Source: Stropharia rugosoannulata
Lineage: Eukaryota > Basidiomycota > Agaricomycetes > Agaricales > Strophariaceae
DNA length: 64,000 nucleotides
Direction of reading: 5' to 3'
NCBI GenBank assembly: GCA_028532985.1
Contig: JANCIK010000010.1
Span: 2,418,001-2,482,000 of the forward strand
Under the pieces are notes generated by a model. It searched no databases. It saw only the letters and a list, made by a program, of their open reading frames with translations, and was not told the DNA's origin. Shown here piece after piece: positions 19,418 through 30,753 of the stretch (the first letter of the stretch is position 1; each line of letters begins with the position of its first letter). The translations under genes and the position numbers were made by a program.

Positions 19418-22400
19418 TCGTACTCAGCCTCCCCGTCGATTAATTCAGGGGGTGGTCGTGCGTAGTTAGGTCCGTGGGCCTCGGTTTCCTTATACGGTTT
19501 GAGTAGTACAATATGAAACACATCATGGATTTTCCAGTGGGCTGGTAGTTTTAATTTATACATAACGGGGGAGAGCACCTCCGTGATCGCAAACAGGCCT
19601 ACGTTTTTCGGAGATATCTTTTTCGATGCGTAATTCATCTTAAGGTTGCGTGCGTCGAGCCAGACCATATCTCCTTTCTTGTAGGTTGGTTAGTCGTGTT
19701 TGGTCCGTTTGATCATTCTTTGTCGCGCTAGTTCGTGAGCAGCCAAGGCTTCTTCTCTGTCTTTCTGAAGCATCTTGAATCTCTCTTCTGCTTCTGGGAA
19801 TTTCGTGTATTTGTACGTGGTTGGGATAGCGATGGGGTTCACTCCCATCTGTAGCTCGAATGGGGTTTTCTGGCGGTCGGCATGTCTTCGGCTGTTGTGG
19901 GTAAAGTCCAACGTTCCTAGTTTTCGGCTCCATGTGGTCGGGTTATTTACGCAAAATATGGAGATGTAAGCTTTGATTTCTTGGTTGAAGTGTTCCACTG
20001 TTCTGTCAGTCTGTGGATGGTATGTGGTGAACAATTTCTGTGTGATGCCGAGTAGTTTCATGAACTCCCTGAAGACTCTTGCAGTAAACCTAGGGTCTCA
20101 ATTGCTGGTGATTGTGTCAGGTAGGCTGTATCTTCTGAACAGGTTGTCAATCAAAAGCTGTGCAATCTCTTCCTTGTTTGCTGTTTTGTTGGTTTTTACA
20201 GTAATTAGCCCCTTAGTAGATTCATGGTCCACTATGGATAGAATGGCGTCGTACCCGTCGCTGTTCGGGAGGTCAGTTATCAAATCCCAAGTGCAATTTG
20301 CAAACGGTCAGTTGGAGGTGGGCGCTTTGATTAGGTTTAGGGTTGGTTTGTTTGGGCACCTGTTTATTTTGAATTCTTGGCAGGTGCCGCAGCCTTTACA
20401 GTAATTTTTGATGAATACCGCCATTCCTGGCCACCAGTATGCTTCCCTCACATTGTTGAGTGTTTCAATTTCTCCTGGGTGGCCTGCGGTTAGGTTGTCG
20501 TGGTAGCGTTGGGTGACTTTCCTTCTGAGGAGAAGGTTGTTGGGTATGTACTGCTTTTCTTGGTAAAACAGTCCCATTTCGCTACTGCTTTGTTCGAGCG
20601 TCCATTCTGGCACTTCCTTTGCTCCTTTCCCCGTGGGGCCATTTAGTAAATCGATAATCCTGTGGGCGAAGTCATCGGTTGTCAGTGCCTGGGAGATTTC
20701 GTCTTGGAGTTCCAGATCTATGTAGTTGATTTCGATCTCTTTGTCGAGGCTAAGTTGTCGTATGGACAATTTTGATAGGGCTTCATTTTGGTATTCAATC
20801 AGCCTTGCGAATAGATCGCCCGGTAGCATAGTAACCTTTTCGTTGTTCTCATTGTTTTTCGGGACGTGATCCGGCCTTCTGGATAGCGCATCAGACTGTA
20901 TCATCTGGGTTCCTGGAGTGTGTTTCATCTCGAAGTCATATTGCGATAGAAGCAGTAGCCATCGTGCTTGTTGTCCGTTTAGTTTCTGCGGGGTGCGATA
21001 GTATGTGAGATTTTTGTGGTCCGAGAGGATTAACAGTTTGTGAGGTCCTCCCATCACGTAGTGTCTCCATTCTGATAGCGCACGAATGATGGCCAGTAGT
21101 TCCCTGTCGTATATCTCGTATTTCCTTTCCGTTGGAGAGAAGGTTTTTGAGATGAATGCGCACGGATGTTTTTGTCCGTTGGTATCCAATTGCATGAGAA
21201 CAGCACTGCTTGCGTATTTTGATGCGTCTGATTCGATGATGAACGGCCTGGTTTGATCTGGCATGGTAAGCACTGGTTGTTCCGTAAAGCACTTCTTGAG
21301 TTCCATGAATGCTTGCTCTGTTTCTTCCATCCACTCGAATTTCTTGTCCTTTTTGAGAAGTTCGTTGAGCAGTCGTGCTATCTCGGAGTAATGACGAATG
21401 AATTTCCTGTAGAAGTTTCCGAATCCTAGGAAGGATCGCACTTGTTTTACGGTTGTCGGGGTTGGCCATTCTAGTAATCCAGCAACTTTCTTAGGGTCCA
21501 TGGCTATCTGTCCTTCTGAAATGATCATCCCGAGATATTCGAGTTGCGTCACTTCAAACTTGCATTTCTCTGGTTTGAGATAGAGATTGTTTTCCTTCAG
21601 GATTTCTAGTACCATTCGCGTATACCGTTCGAGGTCTTCCTTAGTTTGGGCAAAAATCAGAATATCGTCCATGTAGATGATGACGTAGTTCTTTCTGAGA
21701 GGTTCTCGGAACAGGTTGTCCATCATGGCCTGGAAAGTCGCGGGTGAGTTGCACATTCCAAAGAACATGACCTCTGGTTCGAATAGGCCAAATTTTGTGG
21801 TGAAGGCCCCTTTCCATTGGTCTCTGTCATGTATCTGTATGTTGTTGTACCCAGAGCGAAGGTCCAGTTTTGTAAAACATTTGGCCCCTTTCAGTTTGTC
21901 CAATAGGTCCGAGATCAGTGGGAGCAGGTATGCATTTTTTACCGTATGGTTGTTTAGATACCTGTAATCCTGGCAGGGTTGGAGTTTTCTGTCTTTCTTT
22001 CCAACAAAGAAAAAGGGGGATCCCATAGGTGAGTTGGACGGTTTGATGTATCCTTTAGCCAGGTTTTTGTCGATGAATTTACGAGTTTCTTCCTCTTCTC
22101 GAGGATTCAACAGGTAAATTTTAAATGACTTGGGTTCGAAGGTGTCCTTTAGCTCGATCCTGTGATCCCAGGGTTTCCTCTCCGGTAGCCGATCAGCCAT
22201 TTGTTTTCTGAAGATATCCAGAAAATTGTGGTATTCTTCTGGTATCATGTCCTCAAGCGGTTCAGCTGGTTTGTTGTCTTTTGCCAGTTCATGGGAGATG
22301 GTAGTCTTAGCGCGTATCCATGTTTCCGCTTCTGAGTGATCAAGTGTCGCGGTTTGGATGACTGTTTCCAGTAGCTCCCGTTTGTTGCCAGTTTGTCTGT

Positions 22401-23139
22401 TGTCAGTTGCCATGGTTGTCTTATCCTGTCTCCAGGAAATTTCTCCGGTAACCCAGTTGATGTCTGGGTTGTATTTGTTAAGCCATGGGTGTCCTAAGAT
22501 AATGTCCTGTTGGCCGAGTCCTGTAACGAAGAATTCCTCCGTGAATGTCCGTCCTAGTGCTGTAAATGTTAGTACTGCTTTATGTCTGATGGTCCCTCGC
22601 TTGTTCGGCGTTCCGTCCACGTTTTGTACTTTGAGAGGTTGGTCTAGTGGGGTCGTTTTGTTTTTGTTTTTCCGCACATAATTTTGATCAATAAATGATC
22701 CTTCTGCTCCGCAGTCGACGAGGGCGTTATTTTCAATGATTTTATCACTTATACTTTCGATAGGGAATTTTATGGGTAAAGTTGTGTATTTTCGTTCCCT
22801 ATCTACTTGTACATTGTGAATTAAGAAATCCGGAGAAACATACATTGAGCTATTTCTCCTTTTCAAAAATCCTGTTCGTCGTCGGAGTCTGGTGCAGCAG
22901 TCGCTATTTTGGCGCATTCTTTGAAAAATGCGGTGGCGTCTTTTTCGTTTTCCCATTCCATCTGGTTGATGAATTTCTTGGCGGAGTTGAAGTTGAACTT
23001 CCGCGGCTGTTCGGCTTTCTTTGGGGTTTCCTTTTTGTCGTTGTTCCACCATGGTTTGGTGGTTCGGTTTGCGTTGGAGGTCGAGGCTTTCTTTGGGCAG
23101 TCTTTCGCAAGATGCCCGGTTTGTTTGCAATTGAAGCAT
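19418..23139 (-). pseudogene. Gypsy-2 pol: protease, RT, RNase H, integrase; two nonsense codons
   Basis: The open frame 23139-20308 covers protease (LVDCGAEGSFID, a Cys in the usual Ser/Thr place), reverse transcriptase with YMDD (IIYMDDILIFA), RNase H (ESDASKYASS) and the integrase zinc finger (HDNLTAGHPGE ... CKGCGTCQ). TGA after APTSN, where CGA is expected, stops it at 20308. A second TGA after ITSN (near 20099) interrupts the integrase core, which continues with HPQTDRTVEHFNQEI. The end reads GPF-like sequence, then PPPELIDGEAEYDE, the usual lead-in to a chromodomain, where LTR A2 cuts it. Both stops fit C-to-T change at CpG. Confidence 0.88.
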
Positions 23140-24056
23140 GCTCCTTTGCGGAGGAGTTCTCCTCGTTCTGCGAAGGAGAGGGCAGCGACAGCCTTTTCTT
23201 CGTTCTGTTCCCTGGTCTTCTTGACCTCGATGGTGTCAACATCCATCGCAAAAGGGTCCCTGGCGGGCTTGTATCTGCCGCTGTTGGTTCGTTTATAGGT
23301 CATATGTTTGACCTCGTTCATTCGTTCACACGCTTGTTTGTAATTGCGCTCTTGTCTGATGGATCGCTCCTTCCATTCAGAGTAGGTTTCAGGTGGGGAT
23401 TCGTGGAAGAGGAGTTTCTTCCAAGCAGCGGGGTTAAGCGCTTTGCAAAAGAGATTGACTTTTCTTCCGTTGTCAGTGATCCTGGCTTGGTCGGTCAGGA
23501 TTTCGAATTTCGTGATGAACTCCTGGATTGGCATGGATCCTTGTCTGAGTTCCCTCAGTTTCTGCTGGGCATCTAGCTCGAGCTTAGTTCCTGCGAACGC
23601 CGCTTCGATTTTGTCCCTGAAGTGTGCGTATGAGTCGCTGATGACAAGGTTGTCGAGTACAGTTGTGTTCTGGGCAATGTAGTTGTTCTTCCATGGTCCT
23701 GCAGTTCCGTCCTGCATATGCCTGAGGGCGAAAATAATCTTTGAGGCACTGTTGGTGTATCTTCCAGGGTTTGATGCGAAGTGGAGTCTCAAGTTAATGA
23801 GGAATTCGCAACATTTTTCTGGAGCTCTGTTGAACAAGGGTATCTTCACCTTGTCTTCTTTTTCGGGACGGATGGCTTCCGCCTGGGTCCTGGCTATCGT
23901 TGCTTCAGCCAATCTTCGCTCCCTTTCTTCTAGGTTGCGAGTTCTTGTTTCCATTAATTCATTTGCCCGGCGCCATTGTTCCAGGAATTCAGCTGTGACG
24001 GGCGGTGGTGGTGTTTGTTCGGCGGGCTGTTCAAACATGGATCCTTCTCCTTCCAT
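22863..24056 (-). CDS. Gypsy-2 Gag, 397 aa
   Basis: This is an intact capsid and nucleocapsid protein. It starts MEGEGSMFEQ, has a Glu/Arg-rich coiled-coil-like stretch (residues 30-70), a retrotransposon capsid region (CEFLINLRLHF ... FITKFEILTDQARI), and a CCHC knuckle CFNCKQTGHLAKDC near residue 305, with acidic DSDDEQDF at the end. The stop TGA (22863-22865) follows GAT TTT, a run of five T, and pol continues in the -1 frame. Slippage on the T run is possible but not canonical. Gag overlaps the upstream part of the pol frame. Confidence 0.88.
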   Translation of the reverse strand: MEGEGSMFEQPAEQTPPPPVTAEFLEQWRRANELMETRTRNLEERERRLAEATIARTQAEAIRPEKEDKVKIPLFNRAPEKCCEFLINLRLHFASNPGRYTNSASKIIFALRHMQDGTAGPWKNNYIAQNTTVLDNLVISDSYAHFRDKIEAAFAGTKLELDAQQKLRELRQGSMPIQEFITKFEILTDQARITDNGRKVNLFCKALNPAAWKKLLFHESPPETYSEWKERSIRQERNYKQACERMNEVKHMTYKRTNSGRYKPARDPFAMDVDTIEVKKTREQNEEKAVAALSFAERGELLRKGACFNCKQTGHLAKDCPKKASTSNANRTTKPWWNNDKKETPKKAEQPRKFNFNSAKKFINQMEWENEKDATAFFKECAKIATAAPDSDDEQDF

Positions 24057-24216
24057 GTTTGGTAGGAATCTGTCTGGTTCTGTCGAGTATGACTCTGAGG
24101 TTCTAGTTGACTCAGTCGGGGTTGTCGATCTGGTGGTCCAGGGTCTGGTTGCCGTGGTGTTGTTGTATCGGAGTGTTACGAGGTGGGACTCGCAACAATA
24201 AGAGAGTTAGTTCTTT

Positions 24217-24744
24217 TGTTAGGACTTCGAAGACAGAGTCTATAAGTCCTGCACAATCGATCTAATCTCTTGATCGCAAAATCAAAGGTTCAAGGTAATC
24301 TCTTGACGAATGTCTTTGCAAGATGCGAAGACAGAGTCGTGAAGAGAGAGCTAGCTGACTTATGAGCCCTAAGTCAGGGAAAGGTATAAGAGGTATGATT
24401 CTCAAAGAACTAACTGGAGAGTTAGTTCGGTATCTACTACATCTTATATACCTATCAATGTATGTTATAAATAGTTATACACACACATGGAGTCCAAAGG
24501 GGAAGAGTATCGTGGCGAGAAGTGAGTAATGCTCGGGTTCCTCTGCCACGGGTGTGGGATGAGGTTCCACAAGCGCGGGAGAGAGAACTAGTAGTTGTTC
24601 TCTCTCTTGACGAGAATGTAGTTAGTAATACAAGCGCGAGATTGTTCGCTTAAATAAAGTAAGGCAGAGGCAATATGATAAGATGAAAGGATCGTATCAC
24701 GATAAGATAAAGGTAAAAGAAAAGATAGTACGAGTTTCATAACA
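24217..24744 (-). repeat. Gypsy-2 5' LTR (528 bp)
   Basis: On the plus strand it reads TGTTAGGAC ... TTTCATAACA, with TG...CA ends. It matches 29535-30075 over its length. It lies directly upstream of the Gypsy-2 gag in element orientation. Confidence 0.85.
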
Positions 24745-26976
24745 CTAAGTATAACTTTCACAAGGTAATCCAGGGCAGTTCAAGGCATCCTAAGATCCAC
24801 CAGATATAATACCATTCAACAAGTACTATTCAAACTTCTTATACAAAACAAGTTATATATTGACTCTAACTAGACTAGATAATACAGTATTCATGTAGAT
24901 ACATATAATACAACACAGTGATAGGGCACTTATGAAGATGGTAATTCTGCTTGGAATAATGCATTTAAGGGCTCGTTAGAAAGCCTGAAATGACACAAAA
25001 ATGCTTAAAACAACCGCGAGGCAATCAAAGAAGTTGTTCTGGAATTAAAGCCAAATTAGTCCAAGGCAAGGGGATGGAGGAGGATATGGTTACTCACAGG
25101 TATCCAGGAATCTCAAAATTTGTGTAAGGAACGTGTTCCAACCCCACATAAATGGTGAATAAACATGCCAAGTTGCGAAAGCCTTTGTTGAAAATTGAAG
25201 GAGGGAGATGATATTCAAGTTTGCAATAGTAGTTATATGGTCATTAGGGACATCAGATATTGAGGGTGCATTGGATGCAGAAACCTAGACAATTAGTCTA
25301 TACCTATCTGTAGTAAAAGACTCCAAAAAGAATTAGGCAAAAATACGAACAGGAACCCAAGATATGAAGTACTTTACCCTAAGGGAGGAAGGGAAGAAGG
25401 AGCACATGGCGGTTTTTTGGGTTCCAAGCAACAATATAGGGTGTTTGAGGGCTTGTTAGAAAGCTACAATCAAGATGAGTTCATCATGGAAAGAATTAAG
25501 GAGATTGGAGACAAACCTATGTCAGAATCAGAGAAATACATCAAAACTCCAAAGTTGACCAACAACTTGAGGTGCAGGATGCTTGGTTGCTCCATAAATT
25601 AAGCTGTTGCAAGTGCAGGTACATAATGTAATCTTGTAAGTTTTCCCAAAGTTTGAAACACTTAGGATATTCAGAAGCATACCTATAAATTAATTTGTCC
25701 TACCTGGGGGAAGGAGGAGATCCAGATTAAGATCACCCTTAAACTCGTTAAATTGCACAATAAAAGGTACTGTTGGATAGATATTAATGAGACAAATCAG
25801 GAAATGTAAAAATCATACTGTTTGGCTGGGTATTGACAGATATATGAGGAAAAATGTGTCCTAAGGACACTTGACACCTATAAGATGGTACTTAGCAAGT
25901 ACAGGATGGATTGGCATGATCTTGGAGACAGTTGACAGAGGACTAAAATACTCTTGAAGGTTCAAAAGGAATTGGGAGTGAAGATAGACAGGATCTGGAG
26001 TTATTGCACTTTCAAGCAGAGGCAGTCCAGGGACAGGAGGAGCACATCACAGTTGGACGGCTTCTAGGTGTCGGAATCGAACATTCAAGTACTTGATAGA
26101 ATCCCCTAATCTTCAGGAGCTCATATGTGAAAGGAACAATGCAATAAATCCAACACATACCTTTAAAATTGATAAAACATTGGAAATTGGGGGAAGGAGG
26201 GTAACATAGTTGGTTCTCACCTTCCAGGCAACCAAATCCATCAGTATTGAACTCATTAGAATTGCATAATTGCCCACATTCTGAATCTGGGGCGACCAAA
26301 GGCTTGGAAGAAACAGACAACAAGGAAATTGGTGAACTGTTTCAATAGGGGTCTCCAGATGGTCCTAAGTTTACATGTTGAATACTGGTTTGTTATGAAT
26401 GTTCTTGGATGCATTAGAAATGTATAAATGAGCTGAAGACACATCAAAAAACTGTTTGATAATGTGGTTCACTGTTCCGATGATATAAAGCAATCTCTAT
26501 AGGGATGGGCCTATTCCATCCACATTTGCCCTCCTAACATAAATCCAAGCTCTAGACCAGATCTAACAAGATAGCAGCCACCAAGGACTGTCTGAGTAGA
26601 GTAGAGCCTAAGCATACAAAAAAAGTTGAGGAAGGGAAGTGGGGAACATGAGAGTGAAGTGCAAGTGAACTTAAAGGACTTAGTTGATTTAGTGTGATAT
26701 TGGATAGGCTTACATAATCAAATTATTGCACTATTTGAAGTACTTGAATTGGCATGTCACCCACAGAATCTGTATAATTTTATTGTTTGAAAATCATCAA
26801 TGAAGGTGGGAAAAGTCATTCAAGCTGGCTTTATTTCCCCATATTGTGTGAAAATTCAAAGCATGCCAGGGCATGCAAAGGCATCTTATAACATCCTAAA
26901 GTAGTTAAAGGCCCCATCAATTGATGATCTGATCACACTTTCCTAAAGTGCACTCTGATCAAAAGTCTTTTTCATA
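24745..26976. other. AT-rich DNA with no gene I can support
   Basis: There is no long ORF. Minus-strand fragments around 25700-25790 and 26150-26330 resemble each other (a pyrimidine-rich CCTCCTTCCCCCA tract near splice-like GTGAGA and GTATGT sites), which suggests remnants of an intron-rich sequence. No product can be named. Confidence 0.3.
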
Positions 26977-28650
26977 ATGAACATGAGTGACAATGAGGCA
27001 GCTCCAGGCATTACAGAAGGTGGGATGCAAAATGACATAGATACAGACTCAGACTCAGATGTCACAGAGGGAAGAATTAGTGGCATCGATACTACAGGTG
27101 CACACAACATTGGGAACAATAATAACAATTCTGAAGATGGGGAAAGTGAGATGAGTGCCAGTGACAACAATACTACTCCAGACAAACTTGACAAACTTCA
27201 AGATGATGAGGAACTCCAAGTCTGCTGCAATTTATTACAAATGGTGTCAACCTGCAAACAACCTTTCATTAATTACAGAGAAAACCAGAAGGATTGAAAA
27301 GGCTTAAAATCAGAAAGCAGGCTGCTCAGAGTGGCAGGTCTGAAGTTGATGTTCACAGACTTACTCATTGGAACAAACTGACAGATGAGATTTTTGTAAG
27401 TTTTATCATGCATCTCTTTCAGCATCCAAGATTGATACTGGTGTAGATCAATACTCAAAAATGCAATCTGAATATGATGTCCAAGATAAGTCCAAAGGTT
27501 AAACTACAGCATACAATTCAAGCATGGGAACCTCAAGGGAAAGTCCCTTTCTGTCATGTATGTATCACTTTTAAAAGGGTTTTGTAGACTTGAATAATCT
27601 AACTACTTCTTCTAGAATCAAAAAGTGTTGGATACATTAACAAAACTATTTGTGCAAATTAAAGAATGCTACAAATCAGATGGCTAGTCTCTGTACCTCA
27701 AAAACAATAAAAAAACACCCCAAACAGCAGAGTCAAGCATGGAGTCAGTCTTCAAAAATGTCAGTCAAGAAGCCTTCTGTAAAATGGGTCACTTGGAAGT
27801 CCAACAAATCTTGTATTGGCAACATATTGTAGTAACAGGTATCCAGCATGAAAGACAAAGTTTTAAAGACACACTGTTGGACATTGCACCACTGGATTGG
27901 ATCACATCCATCTAAGGTAGAGTTTCTTTTGCACCTTATTACCTACAGCCTTTAACTAACTGTGAGTCTATTATGAAGATCTTAGCATCCCAAAAGGCTC
28001 AGAACAGACATGTACAGGTAAACTATTGGATATTCTCAAAGCTTCTTAGTTAGAGGATTCAAAGATCTTGAATGCCCTGAACTTGAAAGACCCTTTAGCA
28101 GGCATTGCCCTAACCTCTTTCTCACCTCATGTTCATGCAATGGCCATTGTTTTCCATCAGGAAGGATCAAGTAAACAGACAATGTTGACTGAACATCTCC
28201 ATTGGAAGCTAGCTACTAAGGATGCCCATCATGTATAACATATAGACAGTGACAGATATGTGACATTAGTCAATGTTTTGACTGAATATCATACAACCCT
28301 TGTGAAAAGGACCAAGATTAATGGTTAGTTACTATTACTAGTACTATTATCTTTGATATCTGATATTCCTCAATTACTGACATTCACACATTTTACAAGG
28401 TACTGCAATGCTACATGTTCCAGATATATCAAAGGAAGGTCCCTTTGTTCATTTCTTGATTGTCTGCAGTATGGGGATGTTGATCAATATTCTCTTCCCC
28501 ATAACATATACAGTGTGAGGTGTGAAGTTGGGTAGGACTGGTCTGAAAAGCCTGTCTCTAAAGTTCACAATGTGCAAAGGCAACATGTGTACAACAATAG
28601 CATATTGAAGAGGTTTTACTTGTTTTACAACAAGGAGCTTCCTGTGTAAG
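26977..28650 (+). pseudogene. Decayed JmjC-like (cupin) protein gene
   Basis: An acidic N-terminal ORF (26977-27297, MNMSDNEAAPG) is followed by broken frames. Around 27740-27900 one frame reads VFKNVSQEAFCKMGHLEVQ and then HIVVTG and LLDIAPLDWITSI. Around 28100-28280 it reads SFSPHVHAMAIVF, then HHV-stop-HIDSDRYVTLVNVL. The HIDSD stretch resembles the HxD iron-binding motif of JmjC-like proteins that are abundant in agaric fungi. A plausible intron (27556-27615, GTATGT, CTAAC branch, TAG) is present. Several stops and shifts make it non-functional. The family call is from memory of such proteins and is tentative. Confidence 0.4.
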
Positions 28651-29534
28651 AGGTTTAAACAATGGTTTCTAATGTGAACAGGTATGATGTGTATAGGTAG
28701 AATTTAACCCTGAGGGAAGCTGAGGAAGTACAGAGATATTCTACTCCTTAAATACCCATCTGGTTGCCATGCCCAGATCATACCATATACATTCACGAAG
28801 ATCCGACTGCCTATGCTGACTTTATCTTGTCAGAAATCATGCTGCACTACAGCATGCTTCATATCTTGGCTACAAATTTCCTTATCTTCAGAAACCAAGC
28901 CCAAGCACAAGAAATTGTCCTGTGGCCGGATCATCTCCATTTTTACCCCTAAACATACATCTCCTTCAACCCTCTTTCCACACCTATGTCCCTTGTGTTT
29001 GTGTTGAGATTCTTCTGCTTTTTGCTACTACATGCCTGCATATCATCAGAAACCATTGCCATATTTGTCCCAGGTCATATGGATGAGTATTTCCATGTGA
29101 TTGACTCCCTTGTGGGTCCATAGTTACATCAGATTGTTAATATTGATCTGATGTTGTTGGCATCAGAAGTCCAATATTGCTCTGATGCTGTTGTCTTTCT
29201 TGATCAGCTATTGAGTTTGTAATAACATCTTGAGTCTTCCTTGTGCTTGTCTTCTTGTTTCATCATGTACATATTTCATATCTTTGAATAAACTTGCATC
29301 TTCATACCTCAGTCTTCATATTTCGTGCTTCTTCTTGTTCTTTCAGTTTCCAATAGTAGTTTCCATTGTTATGGCAGATATGTTGCTTCTTGTGTATCTA
29401 TGTTCTAAACCTTATGGTTTTTCTTGTTTTCACAAGGGGCCAGCCCCAGCCCCTCACAACAGCTCCTGGGTTACATTATTTAACAAAATGGACTGCAATC
29501 AAGCCAACTCATGGGATTGATATAACATTAATAA
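28651..29534. other. Unassigned AT-rich stretch
   Basis: Short ORFs only. It is T-rich, with repeated TCTTCTTG-like words, and could be 3' sequence of the preceding pseudogene or an old LTR. Nothing firm. Confidence 0.25.
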
Positions 29535-30075
29535 TGTTAGGACTTTGAAGGAAGAGCCTATGAGTCCTGGACAATCAATCTAATCTCTTGATTGTCAAAT
29601 CAAAGGTTTGAGATGATCTCTTGATGAATGTCTTATCAAGTGATGAGACAGAGTCATAAAGAGAGAGCTAGCCAACTTATGAGCCCTAAGTCAAAGAAAG
29701 GTAAAAGAGATGAGATTCTCAAAGAACTAACTGGAGAGTTAGTTCAGTAACTACTACATCTTATATACCTGTCGATGTATGGTATAATTAACTGTAAGAC
29801 TACATGAAGTCCAAAGGGGAAGGAGAGTGAAGTAAGAAGTGGGTAATACTTGGGTTTTGTTACCATGGGTGTGAGACCCGGGTTGCACAAGCACAGGGAA
29901 GAGAACTAGTCCTTGTTTTCTTCCTGAGAAAGGGATTAACATGTAGGAATACAGTTGCAAAATTGTTTGCTAAATAAAAGAGAAAGGGTGATACAATAAG
30001 ATAAAGTAGATCATATCGTGATAAGATAAGGATGAAGAGATCAGATATGCAAAAGATAGTACAGAATTCATAACA
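29535..30075 (-). repeat. LTR of a second Gypsy-2 copy (541 bp)
   Basis: TGTTAGGACTTTG ... TTCATAACA is homologous to 24217-24744. The flanks AATAA and TTACC do not match, so this is not a simple solo LTR. It is most likely the 3' LTR of the minus-strand Gypsy-2b to its right. The sequence next to it reads AGGGGTAA on the minus strand, a weak polypurine tract. Confidence 0.75.
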
Positions 30076-30753
30076 TTACCCCTGTACTAGGATTGATGCT
30101 CTGCATTGATCAAAGAGAATTGCTCCAGTCAGACAGGATGTCGAAGAGGGTTGGGTTATTGTCACAGTTCTCCTCACGAGTCTTGTCTGGGGTTGTTGTT
30201 GGCAGGGGGTCAGATGTGTTTGTCAGTTGGTCAAATTGGGCAATGAGATCACTAATGTCTTCTGAGGGTGTAAAAAATGGGGAGGATCCTTCTGTGGGGT
30301 TTTCAAGGGGAATGTTGATCGTAGGGGATCATTGGTGTACATATTCATGGAGTAATCTGTTTTGTTTGGGGTTGTTCCATTCCTGAGGAATATGGGTACA
30401 TGTATTTATGCGATGTCCAGGTTGATGGCAGTTTCTGCATGGATGCCTGCATATGCATGTGATGTATCTGTATGATCTGCAATTTATATACATGGTTTGA
30501 CCTGGTTCAGGCAATGTCCTAGGGGCATGGGAAGGGAATGTGTGTCATCAGATTATGCACCTATATTGTCCTAGGAGCATGGCCCTTCCTACCTGCAATC
30601 ACACTATTGATTCAGCTGGTCCTTCAGTGCATATGACAGGGTTGGTCTCAAGTACATAAGGCATTGGTTGTAGGGTTACAGGAATACTAGGAGCATGCAA
30701 TGGCAGAGCTTGTGTCAAGATTTTGTATGGAAATACATCCTGTGCTCCTTCGG
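30076..30753 (-). other. Probable 3' internal end of Gypsy-2b, with a CCHC knuckle
   Basis: The minus-strand frame 30514-30329 contains CRNCHQPGHRINTC, an exact CX2CX4HX4C knuckle, followed by HIPQEWNNPKQ. It lies between the LTR and the A-type LTR that breaks Gypsy-2b, so it may be the tail of its polyprotein. No matching region exists in Gypsy-2 because that copy is cut earlier. Confidence 0.4.

Larger units (their letters stand above)
19418..24744 (-). mobile_element. Gypsy-2, minus strand, 3' end cut by element A
   Basis: Reading right to left it has a 5' LTR (24744-24217), gag and pol, then breaks off at 19418 just where a chromodomain would begin. The 3' LTR is missing, replaced by LTR A2. 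It has only about two CAGCGG words in 4.8 kb, in contrast to element A. Confidence 0.88.

Noticed and set aside
22782..23576. 264-aa plus-strand ORF
   Set aside because: Shadow of Gypsy-2 gag. Its Cys/Phe-rich composition reflects antisense codons.
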